Part shown: piece by piece, positions 1 through 11,324 of the stretch
How the letters are laid out: each line of letters starts with the position of its first letter
Numbering within the stretch: position 1 is the stretch's first letter
Source of the DNA: Halochromatium salexigens
GTDB taxonomy: Bacteria > Pseudomonadota > Gammaproteobacteria > Chromatiales > Chromatiaceae
DNA length: 64,000 bases
Direction of reading: 5' to 3'
NCBI RefSeq assembly: GCF_016653295.1
Contig: NZ_NHSF01000067.1
Coordinates: 1 to 64,000 of the forward strand
Made by a program: the position numbers and the translations under genes
Notes under the pieces: model-generated
What the model saw: only the letters and a program-made list of their open reading frames with translations
Told to the model about the DNA's origin: nothing
Databases searched by the model: none

Positions 1-75
1 CGCATCAAGCAGCGCTTTGAAGCGCGGCTCTTCCTCGTGCGCGACCGGGCGCAGGGTGATGTCGTGCACGTTCAC
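1..75 (-). CDS. Partial DUF4338/DruA-like protein (N-terminal 25 codons)
   Basis: A minus-strand frame opens with GTG at 73-75 behind a GAGG ribosome-binding site seven bases upstream and runs off the left edge. The visible peptide includes ITLRPVAHEEEPRFKALLDA. This resembles the conserved opening of DUF4338 proteins, a family containing the Druantia component DruA and many transposon-associated relatives. Only 25 residues are visible, so neither the family nor whether the gene is intact can be settled. Whether it belongs to a defence system or a mobile element depends on the sequence to the left. Confidence 0.4.
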   Translation of the reverse strand, partial: MNVHDITLRPVAHEEEPRFKALLDA

Positions 76-291
76 GCCGCTACCTCGCCAACCAACAGTG
101 GCGGGCAGTTTGGACCAGACGAAGGGAATTGTCCAGAATCGAGGGTAAATCCCTCAACTGCTGGTCAGTCAGAGTCAGAACGGTTTCGCCCTGAGAGAAG
201 ACCTCTGCCTACCATCGCTCGAGTGCTGGTGGTAGGCCCTGCGATCTGATCGGCACCCGCAATCTAGCGCCCAAGGACTCAGGTGCAACCA

Positions 292-320
292 CCATAAGGC
301 CGCTTCGAGCGGCCTTATGG
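292..320 (-). terminator. Hairpin overlapping the glcF stop codon
   Basis: A perfect 13-bp inverted repeat (CCATAAGGCCGCT / AGCGGCCTTATGG) with a TCG loop contains the glcF TAA. Its position makes it a likely terminator for the glcDEF transcript. The T-run after the stem in the minus direction is poor, so it may act mainly by stabilising the 3' end. Confidence 0.55.
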
Positions 321-1646
321 CATTCGCGCAACGCGAAAATCCGGATCGAAAAGTTCGATCCAATGCACGACGGATACCCGCGCGGCGGCGGCCAGATGGG
401 TTTGGCAGCCAACGTTGGCGCTAGCGATCAACGCGGGCGCGCCCGCCTGCAGAGCTTCAAGACGATCGGCCTGCAGGCGTTTTGACAGCTCGGCTTGCAG
501 AATCGAATAGGTGCCCGCCGAGCCACAGCAGGAATGCGCATCGCGCACCGGCGTCAATTCGAAGCCGACCCCCCGCAGCAACGACTCGACCCGCCCCATC
601 AGGCCCTGACCATGTTGCAAGGTGCAGGGTGGATGAAAGGCGATGCGCCGTGGCACGCCATGCGCGAAAGGACTAGGCAGTCGCGCCAGATCCTCGACGC
701 TTAGCAGTTCACTGAGATCGCTGGCCAGCGCCGAGACGCGCGCCGCCTTCGCCGCATAGTCAGGATCATCGCGGAGATGCCAACCGTAGTCCTTGACCAC
801 CGCGCCACAGCCGCTTGCGGTGATCAAGATCGCATCGGCCGGCGTTTGCTCAGGATCGCTCGGCTCAATCTCCGACCACCAGGCGTCGATATTGCGGCGC
901 ATGAAGCGCTTAGCCTCGTTCGGCGCGGCCAGATGCTGGCTGATCGCCCCGCAGCAACCGCTGCCTTGCGGCTGCAAAACATCGATGCCGAGCCGATCCA
1001 GCACGCGCTTGACGGCCTGCACCGTCACCGGGGTCAAGGTCGGCTCAACGCAGTTGTCGAGCATCAGCACCCGCCGCCGTGCAAAGCCACCACGTAATGC
1101 CGTTTCAGCGCCTGCAGCTCCAGGTTCAGCAGCGATTTCAGGCCAAACTGCATCCACACCAACACCTTGCGGCGATTGCGAGGGCGCAACCGGAACCTTG
1201 CTACGCCATTGCCGCGGCAACAGCGGCCGCATCCATTGCCCAACGCGCAACAACGGCACGAACCGACGCGGATAGGGCAGTACCTTGCGCAGGCCCCAAC
1301 GCATCAGGCGCTCATACACTGGTCGCGGCACCGAACGCTCAACCCGTTCGCGGCCGATCTCAACCAGCTTGTGATACTCAACCCCAGACGGACAGGTGGT
1401 CTCGCAGTTCAGACAGGTCAGGCAACGATCCAAGTGCTGCTGCGTGGAACGCGTCGCCGGCTCGCCTTCCAACACCAGCTTGAGCTGATAGATGCGACCA
1501 CGCGGGCCGTCCAACTCGTCGCCGAGAAGCTGATAGGTTGGGCAGGTTGCGGTACAGAAGCCGCAATGCACACAACTGCGCAGGATGCGGTCGGCCTCGC
1601 GGCCATCCGAAGTCGCCAGCAGCTCAGGGATCAGTCGCGTCTGCAT
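315..1646 (-). CDS. glcF: Glycolate oxidase iron-sulfur subunit GlcF
   Basis: 443 aa. This is the electron-transfer subunit of the GlcDEF glycolate dehydrogenase, which oxidises glycolate to glyoxylate at the membrane and passes electrons to the respiratory or photosynthetic chain. Two 4Fe-4S motifs are visible: C25/C28/C31/C35 (CVHCGFCTATCP) and C75/C78/C81/C85 (CLTCLNCETTCP). They are followed by cysteine-rich CCG modules (GSGCCGAIS, HSCCGSAGTYS). The length fits the family. It is last of three co-directional genes, 10 bp after glcE. In an autotroph it would salvage phosphoglycolate carbon from the RuBisCO oxygenase reaction; that role is inferred. Confidence 0.95.
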   Translation of the reverse strand: MQTRLIPELLATSDGREADRILRSCVHCGFCTATCPTYQLLGDELDGPRGRIYQLKLVLEGEPATRSTQQHLDRCLTCLNCETTCPSGVEYHKLVEIGRERVERSVPRPVYERLMRWGLRKVLPYPRRFVPLLRVGQWMRPLLPRQWRSKVPVAPSQSPQGVGVDAVWPEIAAEPGAAGAETALRGGFARRRVLMLDNCVEPTLTPVTVQAVKRVLDRLGIDVLQPQGSGCCGAISQHLAAPNEAKRFMRRNIDAWWSEIEPSDPEQTPADAILITASGCGAVVKDYGWHLRDDPDYAAKAARVSALASDLSELLSVEDLARLPSPFAHGVPRRIAFHPPCTLQHGQGLMGRVESLLRGVGFELTPVRDAHSCCGSAGTYSILQAELSKRLQADRLEALQAGAPALIASANVGCQTHLAAAARVSVVHWIELFDPDFRVARMP

Positions 1647-1656
1647 GTCCCGCTCA

Positions 1657-2841
1657 TCAATACAACCGACCTAGATTGAAGAGACCGTCTGGGTCAAAGG
1701 CCTGCTTCAGGCGTTGATGCAACCGCATCACGACAGGACTCAGCGGCGCGAAAACGCCGTCACTCGGCCGCGGAGTGCTTGCCCCGGCGCGAAACAACGT
1801 CGCATGCCCGCCGGCCGCTGCAGCCCATGGCCGAATCGCACCCGCATCGACGTCCCCCGCATCATTGATACGGTCGTTCGCCCTCACTGCAGACACCGCC
1901 GAGGCGCCATACCTCCTAGGCTTGACAGCCGAACCCGTCACACCCGCTAACTCCGTCTTCAGCCAGCGCAAGGCACCGCTCCATTCGATCAGCTCAACGT
2001 CCGGGATCACATCCGCTGCGGTCGCCGGCGGCACCGAGACCCGCCATAACGCTTGCTCATCGGCGAAGCACTCCAGCCGCTGCTCACGCACCGCCGTCCA
2101 GAAAGCGTCCGCCTCTGCAGCGGCCACCGGCGTACCGCCGAGGATGCGCTGCGTCTCGCTCAGCGCCTCCTCACTCCCGGCCACCCGCAGATGCAGCCGA
2201 CCACACAGCCACGCCGTGCCGGTGATCGGCAGTGCCTGCCCGGCCCAGCGCTGCATCGACGCCAGCGCGCTCGCTTGATCCTGCTCCTGAATCAACGTGA
2301 TCCGGCCCGGCGGCCTCGGCATCACCTTGATCGACACCTCCAGCAGCACGCCCAGCACCCCGAGCGCGCCCACCATCAAGCGCGACAGATCGTAGCCGGC
2401 GACGTTCTTCATCACCCGGCCACCAAAATCCATGACCTCGCCCTTGCCATTGAGCATGCGCACGCCGAGCACCGCATCACGAACGCTGGCCGCATAGGGC
2501 CGCCGAGGCCCAGACAGGCCCGCCGCCACCATCCCGCCGATCGTCGCTCGCTCACCAAAATGGGGCGGCTCGAATGGAAACTCTTGGCCATGCTCAGCCA
2601 GCAGTGCCTCGACCTCGGCCAGCGGCGTCCCGGCCCGCACCGTGATCGCTAGCTCCGTCGGCTCGTAGGCAATGACACCGCGATGGATCGAGCAATCCAA
2701 TTCGGCATCGGCCTGTACCGGATTGCCATAGAAGTCTTTGGTCTTGCCACCATGGATCGCCAGCGTTGAGCCCGCTGCCCGGGCAGCATGGACCTGCTCG
2801 ACGATCGCCGGCTCAGTCGTCGTGTCTAGGTGTTCAACCAT
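1657..2841 (-). CDS. glcE: Glycolate oxidase FAD-binding subunit GlcE
   Basis: 394 aa, the second FAD-binding subunit of glycolate oxidase. The N-terminal half carries a PCMH-type FAD-binding domain with the family pattern GERATIGGMVAAGLSGPRRP and RVMKNVAGYDLSRLMVGALG. The C-terminus ends in FDPDGLFNLGRLY, typical of the GlcD/GlcE C-terminal domain. It starts 18 bp after the glcD stop and ends 10 bp before glcF, consistent with one transcript. GlcE lies between GlcD and GlcF, the usual order. Confidence 0.93.
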   Translation of the reverse strand: MVEHLDTTTEPAIVEQVHAARAAGSTLAIHGGKTKDFYGNPVQADAELDCSIHRGVIAYEPTELAITVRAGTPLAEVEALLAEHGQEFPFEPPHFGERATIGGMVAAGLSGPRRPYAASVRDAVLGVRMLNGKGEVMDFGGRVMKNVAGYDLSRLMVGALGVLGVLLEVSIKVMPRPPGRITLIQEQDQASALASMQRWAGQALPITGTAWLCGRLHLRVAGSEEALSETQRILGGTPVAAAEADAFWTAVREQRLECFADEQALWRVSVPPATAADVIPDVELIEWSGALRWLKTELAGVTGSAVKPRRYGASAVSAVRANDRINDAGDVDAGAIRPWAAAAGGHATLFRAGASTPRPSDGVFAPLSPVVMRLHQRLKQAFDPDGLFNLGRLY

Positions 2842-2859
2842 TGGAGTTGGAGCGCCCGC

Positions 2860-4347
2860 TCAAAACCGCGGCAGCTCGGGAAACTTCAGCGCCCCGTGAT
2901 GGACGTGCATGGCGCCGAATTCCGCGCAGCGATGCAGCGTCGGCACCGCCTTTCCCGGATTCAATAGACCCTTAGGATCAAAGGCCGCCTTCACCGCATG
3001 CATCTGGGTCAATTCCGCGCGATTGAACTGCACGCACATCTGATTCAATTTCTCCACACCCACGCCATGCTCACCGGTCACGGTACCGCCCACCTCGACG
3101 CACAGCTCGAGGATGGCGCCACCCAAGCTCTCAGCCTGCTCCAGCTCGCCTGGGTTATTGGCATCGTAGAGGATCAATGGGTGCAGATTGCCATCACCGG
3201 CATGGAACACATTCGCGACCGCCAGCCCAACCTCCGCCGACAGCTCAGCGATGCGGTTCAGCACCGGCCCCAGCTGTCGACGCGGGATGGTGCCGTCCAT
3301 GCAGTAATAGTCCGGCGAGATTCGCCCGACCGCCGGGAACGCCGCCTTGCGCCCCTTCCAAAACCTTAGGCGCTCGGCATCATCGGCTGCGGTGCGCACA
3401 TCGGTCGCCCCAGCACCGAGCAGCAGCTCGCGTACTCGCATCACATCCACCGACACCTCGGCATTGAAGCCATCCAGCTCGCAGATCAGGATCGCCGCCG
3501 CATCGACCGGATAGCCGGCATGGACGAAGGCCTCGGCCGCGCGAATCGCTGGGTTGTCCATCATCTCGAGCCCAGCTGGGATGATTCCGGCCCCAATGAT
3601 CTCAGCCACCGCCGCCCCGGCCCGCTCGACGCTGTCGAACGACGCCAGCAGCGCCTGCGCCCGCTCCGGCTTCGGCAGCAGCTTGACCGTTACCTCAACG
3701 ATGATGCCCAGCATCCCCTCCGAGCCGGTCATCAACGCCAACAGATCCAGCCCCGGCGAATCCAGCGCCTCGGCGCCCACCTCGAACAGCTCGCCCTCAA
3801 CGCTGACCAGCGTCAGCTTGAGGATGTTGTGCACCGTCAGCCCGTACTTCAGGCAGTGCACTCCGCCCGAATTCTCGGCCACATTGCCGCCGATCGAGCA
3901 GGCGATCTGCGAGGACGGATCAGGCGCGTAATAAAGCCCATGCGGCGCCACGGCCTCGCTAATGGCCAAATTGCGCACCCCCGGCTGCACCCTCGCGCTG
4001 CGATTCGCCGGGTCGATCGCGATGATCCGATTGAACTTGGCCAGCGACAGCAACACCCCATCGGCCAGCGGCAGCGCCCCGCCGGACAACCCAGTGCCCG
4101 CCCCGCGCGCCACCACCGGCACTTCCAGTCGATGACAGAGCTGCATGATCTGCTGCACCTGCTCCACCGTCTCCGGCAGCGCCACCACCAGCGGGCGCTG
4201 TTGGAAGGCGCTCAGCCCGTCGCACTCGTAAGGCGCCAGCTCAGCCTCGGTCGCGAGCACGCTGGCTGCGGGCAGCAGCCGACGCAACTCCGAGATGACC
4301 TCGGGCTTTGGATTCAACGGGCGTTCGTCTGGAATTCTAGACATCAA
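2860..4347 (-). CDS. glcD: Glycolate oxidase subunit GlcD
   Basis: 495 aa, the catalytic FAD-linked subunit of glycolate oxidase. The FAD-binding domain shows VVARGAGTGLSGGALP, SSQIACSIGGNVAENSGG and TGSEGMLGIIVEVTVKL. The C-terminal oxidase domain contains VFHAGDGNLHP and GEHGVGVEK, and ends with FDPKGLLNPGK followed by about 30 extra residues. First gene of glcDEF. The 183 bp upstream (4348-4530) contain no gene and presumably the promoter; I could not pick a convincing promoter motif there. Confidence 0.95.
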   Translation of the reverse strand: MMSRIPDERPLNPKPEVISELRRLLPAASVLATEAELAPYECDGLSAFQQRPLVVALPETVEQVQQIMQLCHRLEVPVVARGAGTGLSGGALPLADGVLLSLAKFNRIIAIDPANRSARVQPGVRNLAISEAVAPHGLYYAPDPSSQIACSIGGNVAENSGGVHCLKYGLTVHNILKLTLVSVEGELFEVGAEALDSPGLDLLALMTGSEGMLGIIVEVTVKLLPKPERAQALLASFDSVERAGAAVAEIIGAGIIPAGLEMMDNPAIRAAEAFVHAGYPVDAAAILICELDGFNAEVSVDVMRVRELLLGAGATDVRTAADDAERLRFWKGRKAAFPAVGRISPDYYCMDGTIPRRQLGPVLNRIAELSAEVGLAVANVFHAGDGNLHPLILYDANNPGELEQAESLGGAILELCVEVGGTVTGEHGVGVEKLNQMCVQFNRAELTQMHAVKAAFDPKGLLNPGKAVPTLHRCAEFGAMHVHHGALKFPELPRF

Positions 4348-4530
4348 ACCTTCATCCGAGCCTGTTCAAGATTAAGCAGTAGCCCTTTTAAGGTGCTCAG
4401 GGCACGAGTGCTCCCGCCAAGACATTGATTGTTCGTTCACCACTGGGGTAAACGAAATCTGACCTGGCTTGCAGGCCCATGACTCCAACAGGCCGCTTCA
4501 TCCGCACCTTGGAACACGATAAAAACCTTT

Positions 4531-5733
4531 CTAATACAGCAAGAACGGCGCGCGCTCTTCGAGCCAGCGCTGCTCGTCGCGGACCAGGCGTTCATCGAGG
4601 TCGGCCGGTTCGGTCGTCGCGTCGTCGACCCACTCGCGCAGTGCGGTGCCGCCGCTCAGCAGGTCGATGGCCAGGCGCCCTGTCTCGTATTCATAGGGAA
4701 AATCGCGCCAGAGCGGCTCCTCCGGGTATTCTGTGCGCAGCGCTTTCAGGAAGAGTGCGACCAGCCGGTAGGGACGGAAGCGCTGATGGTCATAGTGGAC
4801 GCTGTCGGTATGGATCTGGAGTCCGTGGCAGAGCTGACCCTGATGCTTGTGAAAACAGGGCTCGAAGCCGCAGCAGCGGATCAGCGCGCCTTGCATCCAG
4901 TCCGAGGCGAGGCTCTCCATGCGCCGCATCAGCCGACAGATGTCGAGATCGGGCGCGCCGATGACTTCCAGCGGCGTGGTCGTGCCGCGCCCCTCCGAGA
5001 GTCTGGTGCCTTCGATCAGCACGGTGCCGGGGAAACAGCGCGCCATGTTCAGGCTCGAGGCATTCGGGCTCGGGTTGACCCAGGCCAGCTCGTCGCGCGG
5101 CCAGCCCCAGCCGGGGGCGCTGTCGGGCTCGTAGCCTTCCATCGCGATCACCTCGCACTCGAGATCGAGCCGCTGGTGGGCGATCAACCAGCGCGCCAGC
5201 TCGCCGAAGCTGAGCCCATGGCGCATCGGCAGCGGCGCGACGCCGACGAAACTCTGCCAGTCGTCCTCGAGCAGGCTGCCTTCGACCGGGCGGCCGATGG
5301 GGTTGGGACGGTCGAGCACCCAGACCGCCTTGCCGTGCTTGGCGCAGGCATCGAGCACATAGGCGAGCGTGGTCACATAGGTGTAGATGCGCGTGCCGAT
5401 ATCCTGCAGATCGACCAGCAGCACATCGAACTGGTCGAGCATGGCGTCGGTGGGGTAACGCACCTCGCCGTAGAGGCTGAACACCGGGATCTGGTGGATC
5501 GGATCGACGTAATCGTGGGACTCGATCATGTTGTCCTGCTTGTCGCCGCGCATCCCGTGCTGAGGGCCGAAGGCGGCGGTGATCCGCAGGCCGCTGAGCG
5601 ACATCAGCGCATCGAGGCTGTGGCGCCCGACATGGTTGACCGAGGCCGGATGGCCGAGCAGGGCAACGCGCCGAGCGGCCAGGGGGCGGCGCAGATGGCC
5701 GTCGGCGAGGAGGCGATCGATGCCCAGGCGCAT
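4531..5733 (-). CDS. DUF1343 / NamZ-type exo-beta-N-acetylmuramidase-like protein
   Basis: 400 aa. DUF1343 proteins include the Bacillus NamZ exo-muramidase, which removes N-acetylmuramic acid from peptidoglycan fragments. Family signatures seen: FGPQHGMRGDKQDNM, VLLVDLQDIGTRIYTYV, WVLDRPNPIGRPVEGS and MRHGLSFGELA. I chose ATG at 5733 (MRLGIDRLL). The longer open frame to 5832 merely translates tRNA-Leu. No export signal is visible after this start, so the protein may act in the cytoplasm on imported muropeptides (inference). It lies 18 bp behind the tRNA on the same strand. Confidence 0.85.
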   Translation of the reverse strand: MRLGIDRLLADGHLRRPLAARRVALLGHPASVNHVGRHSLDALMSLSGLRITAAFGPQHGMRGDKQDNMIESHDYVDPIHQIPVFSLYGEVRYPTDAMLDQFDVLLVDLQDIGTRIYTYVTTLAYVLDACAKHGKAVWVLDRPNPIGRPVEGSLLEDDWQSFVGVAPLPMRHGLSFGELARWLIAHQRLDLECEVIAMEGYEPDSAPGWGWPRDELAWVNPSPNASSLNMARCFPGTVLIEGTRLSEGRGTTTPLEVIGAPDLDICRLMRRMESLASDWMQGALIRCCGFEPCFHKHQGQLCHGLQIHTDSVHYDHQRFRPYRLVALFLKALRTEYPEEPLWRDFPYEYETGRLAIDLLSGGTALREWVDDATTEPADLDERLVRDEQRWLEERAPFLLY

Positions 5734-5751
5734 AGGCGTCACCGAGAAGGT

Positions 5752-5838
5752 TGGTACCGGGGACGAGACTCGAACTCGTAAGGTGTTACCACCGGTGGAT
5801 TTTGAGTCCACTGCGTCTACCAATTCCGCCACCCCGGC
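5752..5838 (-). tRNA. tRNA-Leu (anticodon CAA)
   Basis: 87 nt including an encoded CCA. The acceptor arm starts GCCGGGG and ends CCCCGGT-A-CCA, so the first pair would be G-U. The anticodon loop is CTCAAAA, giving anticodon CAA (reads UUG). A long variable arm follows, as expected for leucine tRNA. The T arm reads GTTCGAGTC. It probably shares a transcript with the DUF1343 gene. Confidence 0.95.
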
Positions 5839-5910
5839 AGCGAACCTATAATTATAGCCTCAGCGTACCGAAAGGGTACAGTCATCTTTTGAGGTTCTTG
5901 TACAGGATCC

Positions 5911-6942
5911 ATGCGCCGCTCCGATTTCCATTTCGACCTGCCGGACGAGCTGATCGCCCAGCGCCCTCTGAGCGAGCGCGGTGCGAGCCGCCTGCTCGCA
6001 CTCGATGGCCCGAGTGGCCGCCGCGACGACCTCGGCTTTCGGGATCTGCCGAGTCTGCTGCGTCCCAGCGATCTGCTGGTCTTCAACGATACCCGGGTGA
6101 TCCCGGCGCGGCTGTTCGCGCACAAAGCGACTGGTGGCCGCGTCGAGGTGCTGATCGAGCGCATGGTCGACGCGCACGAGGCGCTCGCCCATGTGCGTGC
6201 CAGCAAGACACCGGCCGCCGGCAGCGAACTGCACCTGGCCGACGGCGAGCGACTGTTGATGGTGGCGCGCGAGGAGGGGCTGTTTCGGCTGCGGGCGCTA
6301 GATGCGACGCTGCCGGAGCTGATGCAACGCCACGGCCACATGCCGCTGCCGCCTTATATCCGACGCGCCGACGATGCCGCTGACAGCGAGCGTTATCAGA
6401 CCGTTTATGCCGAGCGCGAGGGCGCGGTCGCGGCGCCGACGGCAGGCTTGCACTTCGAGGCGGCGATGCTCGAGCAGCTCGCCCGGGCCGGCATCGCGAC
6501 CGCCCGCGTCACCCTGCATGTCGGCGCTGGCACTTTCCAGCCGGTGCGCGAGGAGGATCTGGATCAGCACCGCATGCACGCCGAATGGCTGGAGGTGAGC
6601 GAGACGGCGGTGGCGCAGATCGAGGCGACCCGCGCCGCTGGCGGGCGCATCATCGCCGTCGGGACCACGACGGTACGCAGTCTCGAGACGGCGGCGGCGG
6701 CCGATGCGGCCTCGGTGCTGGCGCCTTATCGCGGCGAGAGCCGGCTGTTCATCCGCCCGCCCTATGCCTTCCAGGTCGTTGATGCGATGATCACCAACTT
6801 CCATCTGCCGGGCTCGACGCTGTTGATGCTGGTCTCGGCCTTCGCCGGCCACGCGGCGATCATGGCCGCTTACCGTCATGCCGTCGTGCAGCGCTATCGC
6901 TTCTTCAGCTATGGCGATGCGATGTTCTTGACGCGGCGATGA
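5911..6942 (+). CDS. queA: S-adenosylmethionine:tRNA ribosyltransferase-isomerase QueA
   Basis: 343 aa. QueA transfers and isomerises the ribosyl group of SAM onto 7-aminomethyl-7-deazaguanine at tRNA position 34, making epoxyqueuosine. The N-terminus [20 protein letters not shown] and the motifs [31 protein letters not shown] and [11 protein letters not shown] are diagnostic. It ends [20 protein letters not shown] plus the C-terminal [10 protein letters not shown]. The next plus-strand gene is tgt, the preceding step of the same pathway, with msrA interposed on the other strand. Confidence 0.97.
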   Translation: MRRSDFHFDLPDELIAQRPLSERGASRLLALDGPSGRRDDLGFRDLPSLLRPSDLLVFNDTRVIPARLFAHKATGGRVEVLIERMVDAHEALAHVRASKTPAAGSELHLADGERLLMVAREEGLFRLRALDATLPELMQRHGHMPLPPYIRRADDAADSERYQTVYAEREGAVAAPTAGLHFEAAMLEQLARAGIATARVTLHVGAGTFQPVREEDLDQHRMHAEWLEVSETAVAQIEATRAAGGRIIAVGTTTVRSLETAAAADAASVLAPYRGESRLFIRPPYAFQVVDAMITNFHLPGSTLLMLVSAFAGHAAIMAAYRHAVVQRYRFFSYGDAMFLTRR

Positions 6943-6962
6943 GGGAGGCAAAGACGGTGGAC

Positions 6963-6989
6963 AAAAAAAAGCGCGGCGGGCGCCGCGCT
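6963..6989 (-). terminator. Rho-independent terminator downstream of msrA
   Basis: On the minus strand the sequence forms AGCGCGGC-GCCC-GCCGCGCT followed by a run of T (eight A on the plus strand at 6963-6970, the last pairing in the stem). It lies 74-100 bp past the msrA stop. This is the clearest intrinsic terminator near the left end. It sits in the convergent gap between queA and msrA. Confidence 0.8.
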
Positions 6990-7021
6990 CTAAAGATTAC
7001 CACCAAAGGAGGATGGAGGAG

Positions 7022-8946
<1,925 letters not shown>

Positions 8947-9002
8947 TACCGGGCTCGATCACCGCTGACACGCGCATCAAGCGCGGCCTATGAGGAACCC
9001 TG

Positions 9003-9332
9003 ATGAGCTTTTTCATCCCTGATGCCCTGGCCCAGGCCGAGGGCGCTCCCGCCGGCGACCCGTTGCTCGGGCTGCTCTTCCCGATCGGTCTGATCGTCAT
9101 CTTGTATTTCCTGATGATCCGCCCGCAAATCAAGCGCCAGAAGGAGCACAAGCGCCTGGTCGAGGGCTTGAGCAAGGGCGATGAGGTCGTCACCATGGGC
9201 GGCATGGCTGGACGCATTACCGAACTTGGCGACAACTTCGCGCAGGTCGAGGTTGCCGATAACGTTGTCATCAAAGTCCGTCGACAAGCCGTTGAGGGCG
9301 TCCTACCAAAAGGCTCGCTGAAGGATCTCTGA
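9003..9332 (+). CDS. yajC: Preprotein translocase accessory subunit YajC
   Basis: 109 aa. Binds SecDF in the holotranslocon. One membrane helix (about residues 18-38: LLGLLFPIGLIVILYFLMI) is followed by the conserved cytoplasmic stretch RPQIKRQKEHKRLVEGLSKG and DEVVTMGGMAGRI. 56 bp after tgt and upstream of secD, the usual order. Confidence 0.96.
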   Translation: MSFFIPDALAQAEGAPAGDPLLGLLFPIGLIVILYFLMIRPQIKRQKEHKRLVEGLSKGDEVVTMGGMAGRITELGDNFAQVEVADNVVIKVRRQAVEGVLPKGSLKDL

Positions 9333-9355
9333 TCAGGCTTAGAGAGAGGCTCAGG

Positions 9356-9390
9356 CTTCACGCTGGGCGGCCTCGGGGCTCAACGTGAAG
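9356..9390 (+). other. Long RNA hairpin in the yajC-secD gap
   Basis: The 116-bp gap between yajC and secD holds a strong stem: CTTCACG pairs with CGTGAAG, then TGGGC pairs with GCTCA, around a 9-nt loop. There is no T-run after it, so it is not an obvious terminator. It could be an mRNA-processing or translational-control element for secD; this is inference only. Confidence 0.4.
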
Positions 9391-9448
9391 TCGTTGCGAC
9401 TCAGCTCGATCCGCGCCGCCGAATCCCGCCACTGGAAGACGCTTCCTT

Positions 9449-11302
9449 ATGAATCAGTACCCCCTCTGGAAGAATCTGCTAATCCTCGCCGTCATCCTGT
9501 TCGGCCTGGTGCTAGCCCTGCCGAACCTGTTCCCGCAGGACCCGGCGATCGAGGTTCAAGCCTCGGAAGGCGAGGTTGACTCAGCCACGCGGGCCGAGAT
9601 CGCGGCGACGATGGAAAACGCCGGTGTGCCGGTGAAGGCCATCGAGAAACGCGAGGGTGGTAAGGCACTCATCCGCTTCGAGTCACCAGACGCGCAGTTG
9701 CGTGGCCAAGCGACCCTAGATCGCACCCTCGAGGAGGGCTACCAGCATGCGCTGACCCAATCCCCGGACCTGCCGGGCTGGGTCGAGGCGCTGGGTCTGC
9801 AGCCGATGTTCCTCGGACTCGATCTGCGTGGGGGGATCCATGTGTTGATCGATGTCGATATGGATGCAGCGGTGACCCAGGCGCTGGAGCGCTTGACCGG
9901 CGATGTCCGCACCCTGCTGCGCAATGAGCGCATTCGCTATCTGACCGTGGGCCATGAGGACGGACGCCTCGAGGTCCGCTTCCGCGACGCCTCGGTGCGC
10001 GATGAGGCGGCGAAGCTGATCCGGCGCGAGTTCCGTGATCTCGACATCACGACCGGCAGCCAGGGTGGCGATGCCTACCTCTATGGCAGCCTACCGCCGG
10101 CCAAGCAGGAGGAGATCAAGCGCTTCGCCCTGGAGCAGAACATCACCACCCTGCGCAACCGGGTCAACGCCCTCGGCGTCGCCGAGCCGATCATCCAGCG
10201 CCAGGGCGAGCGGCGCATCATCGTGCAACTACCGGGCGCGCAAGACCCGGCGCGCCTGAAGGACCTGCTCGGCGCCACGGCCACCCTCGAATACCGCCTG
10301 GTCGATACCGAACACGCTGTGCAGGACGCGCTCGATGGCCGGGTGCCGGTCGGCGCCGCGCTCTACTACGAGCGCAACGGCCAGCCGATCTTGCTCAAGC
10401 GCCGGGTCATCGTCACCGGCGACCAGATCACCAGTGCCGCGGCCGGCTTCGACCAACAGAGCGGCTCGCCGATGGTCAGCGTCAGCCTCGACGGGCAGGG
10501 CGCGCGGCAGATGCGCCGGGTGACCACCGAGAATGTCGGCAAGCCGATGGCGGTGGTATTCATCGAATCGCGCACTGTCACCCGTCTGGTCGACGGCGAG
10601 CCGGTCAAGGAGCGCGTGCGCAGCGAAGAGGTGATCAGCGTCGCCAATATCCTCGAGCCCTTCGGTCGGCGCTTCCAGACCACCGGTCTGGATAGCTCCG
10701 AGGAGGCGCACAATCTCGCGCTGCTGCTGCGCGCCGGCGCCCTGGCGGCACCGATCGAGATCGTCGAAGAGCGCACCATCGGCCCGAGCCTGGGTCAGGA
10801 CAACATCGATCAGGGCATGCGCTCGGTGCTGATCGGCCTGGCGCTGGTGGTGCTCTTCATGGCGCTCTACTATCGCGTCTTCGGGCTGGTCGCCGATCTG
10901 GTGCTGATCGTCAACCTGGTGCTGATCGTCGCCGTGCTCTCGCTGTTGCAGGCGACGCTGACCATGCCGGGTATCGCCGGCATCGTGCTCACGGTGGGCA
11001 TGGCGGTCGATGCCAATGTGCTGATCTTCGAGCGCATCCGCGAGGAGATCCGCAACGGCAGCACGCCGCAGGCGAGCATCCACGCCGGCTACGACAAGGC
11101 GCTCTCGACCATCGTCGATGCCAATGTCACCACGCTGATCGCCGCGATCGTGCTGTTCAGCTTCGGCACCGGGCCGGTCAAGGGTTTCGCGGTGACGCTG
11201 TTCATCGGCATCCTGACCTCGATGTTCACCGCCATCCTCGGCTCGCGGGCGTTGATCAACCTGATCTACGGCGGTCGCCGCGTGAAGCGACTGGCCATCT
11301 GA
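9449..11302 (+). CDS. secD: Protein translocase subunit SecD
   Basis: 617 aa, similar in size to E. coli SecD (615). With SecF it uses the proton gradient to pull exported proteins through SecYEG. One N-terminal helix (NLLILAVILFGLVLALPNLF) precedes a large periplasmic region with GLDLRGGIHVLIDVD. Five C-terminal helices follow, with GIVLTVGMAVDANVLIFERIRE in TM4. ATG at 9449 follows GACGCTTCCTT, a weak ribosome-binding site. secF follows 22 bp later. Confidence 0.97.
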   Translation: MNQYPLWKNLLILAVILFGLVLALPNLFPQDPAIEVQASEGEVDSATRAEIAATMENAGVPVKAIEKREGGKALIRFESPDAQLRGQATLDRTLEEGYQHALTQSPDLPGWVEALGLQPMFLGLDLRGGIHVLIDVDMDAAVTQALERLTGDVRTLLRNERIRYLTVGHEDGRLEVRFRDASVRDEAAKLIRREFRDLDITTGSQGGDAYLYGSLPPAKQEEIKRFALEQNITTLRNRVNALGVAEPIIQRQGERRIIVQLPGAQDPARLKDLLGATATLEYRLVDTEHAVQDALDGRVPVGAALYYERNGQPILLKRRVIVTGDQITSAAAGFDQQSGSPMVSVSLDGQGARQMRRVTTENVGKPMAVVFIESRTVTRLVDGEPVKERVRSEEVISVANILEPFGRRFQTTGLDSSEEAHNLALLLRAGALAAPIEIVEERTIGPSLGQDNIDQGMRSVLIGLALVVLFMALYYRVFGLVADLVLIVNLVLIVAVLSLLQATLTMPGIAGIVLTVGMAVDANVLIFERIREEIRNGSTPQASIHAGYDKALSTIVDANVTTLIAAIVLFSFGTGPVKGFAVTLFIGILTSMFTAILGSRALINLIYGGRRVKRLAI

Positions 11303-11324
11303 TTTTCCTCGCGGAGCATTCCTC

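Noticed and set aside
5734-5832. 33-residue N-terminal extension of the DUF1343 protein (MAELVDAVDSKS...)
   Set aside because: It is the translation of tRNA-Leu(CAA) and the gap behind it, a well-known false extension; the gene starts at 5733.
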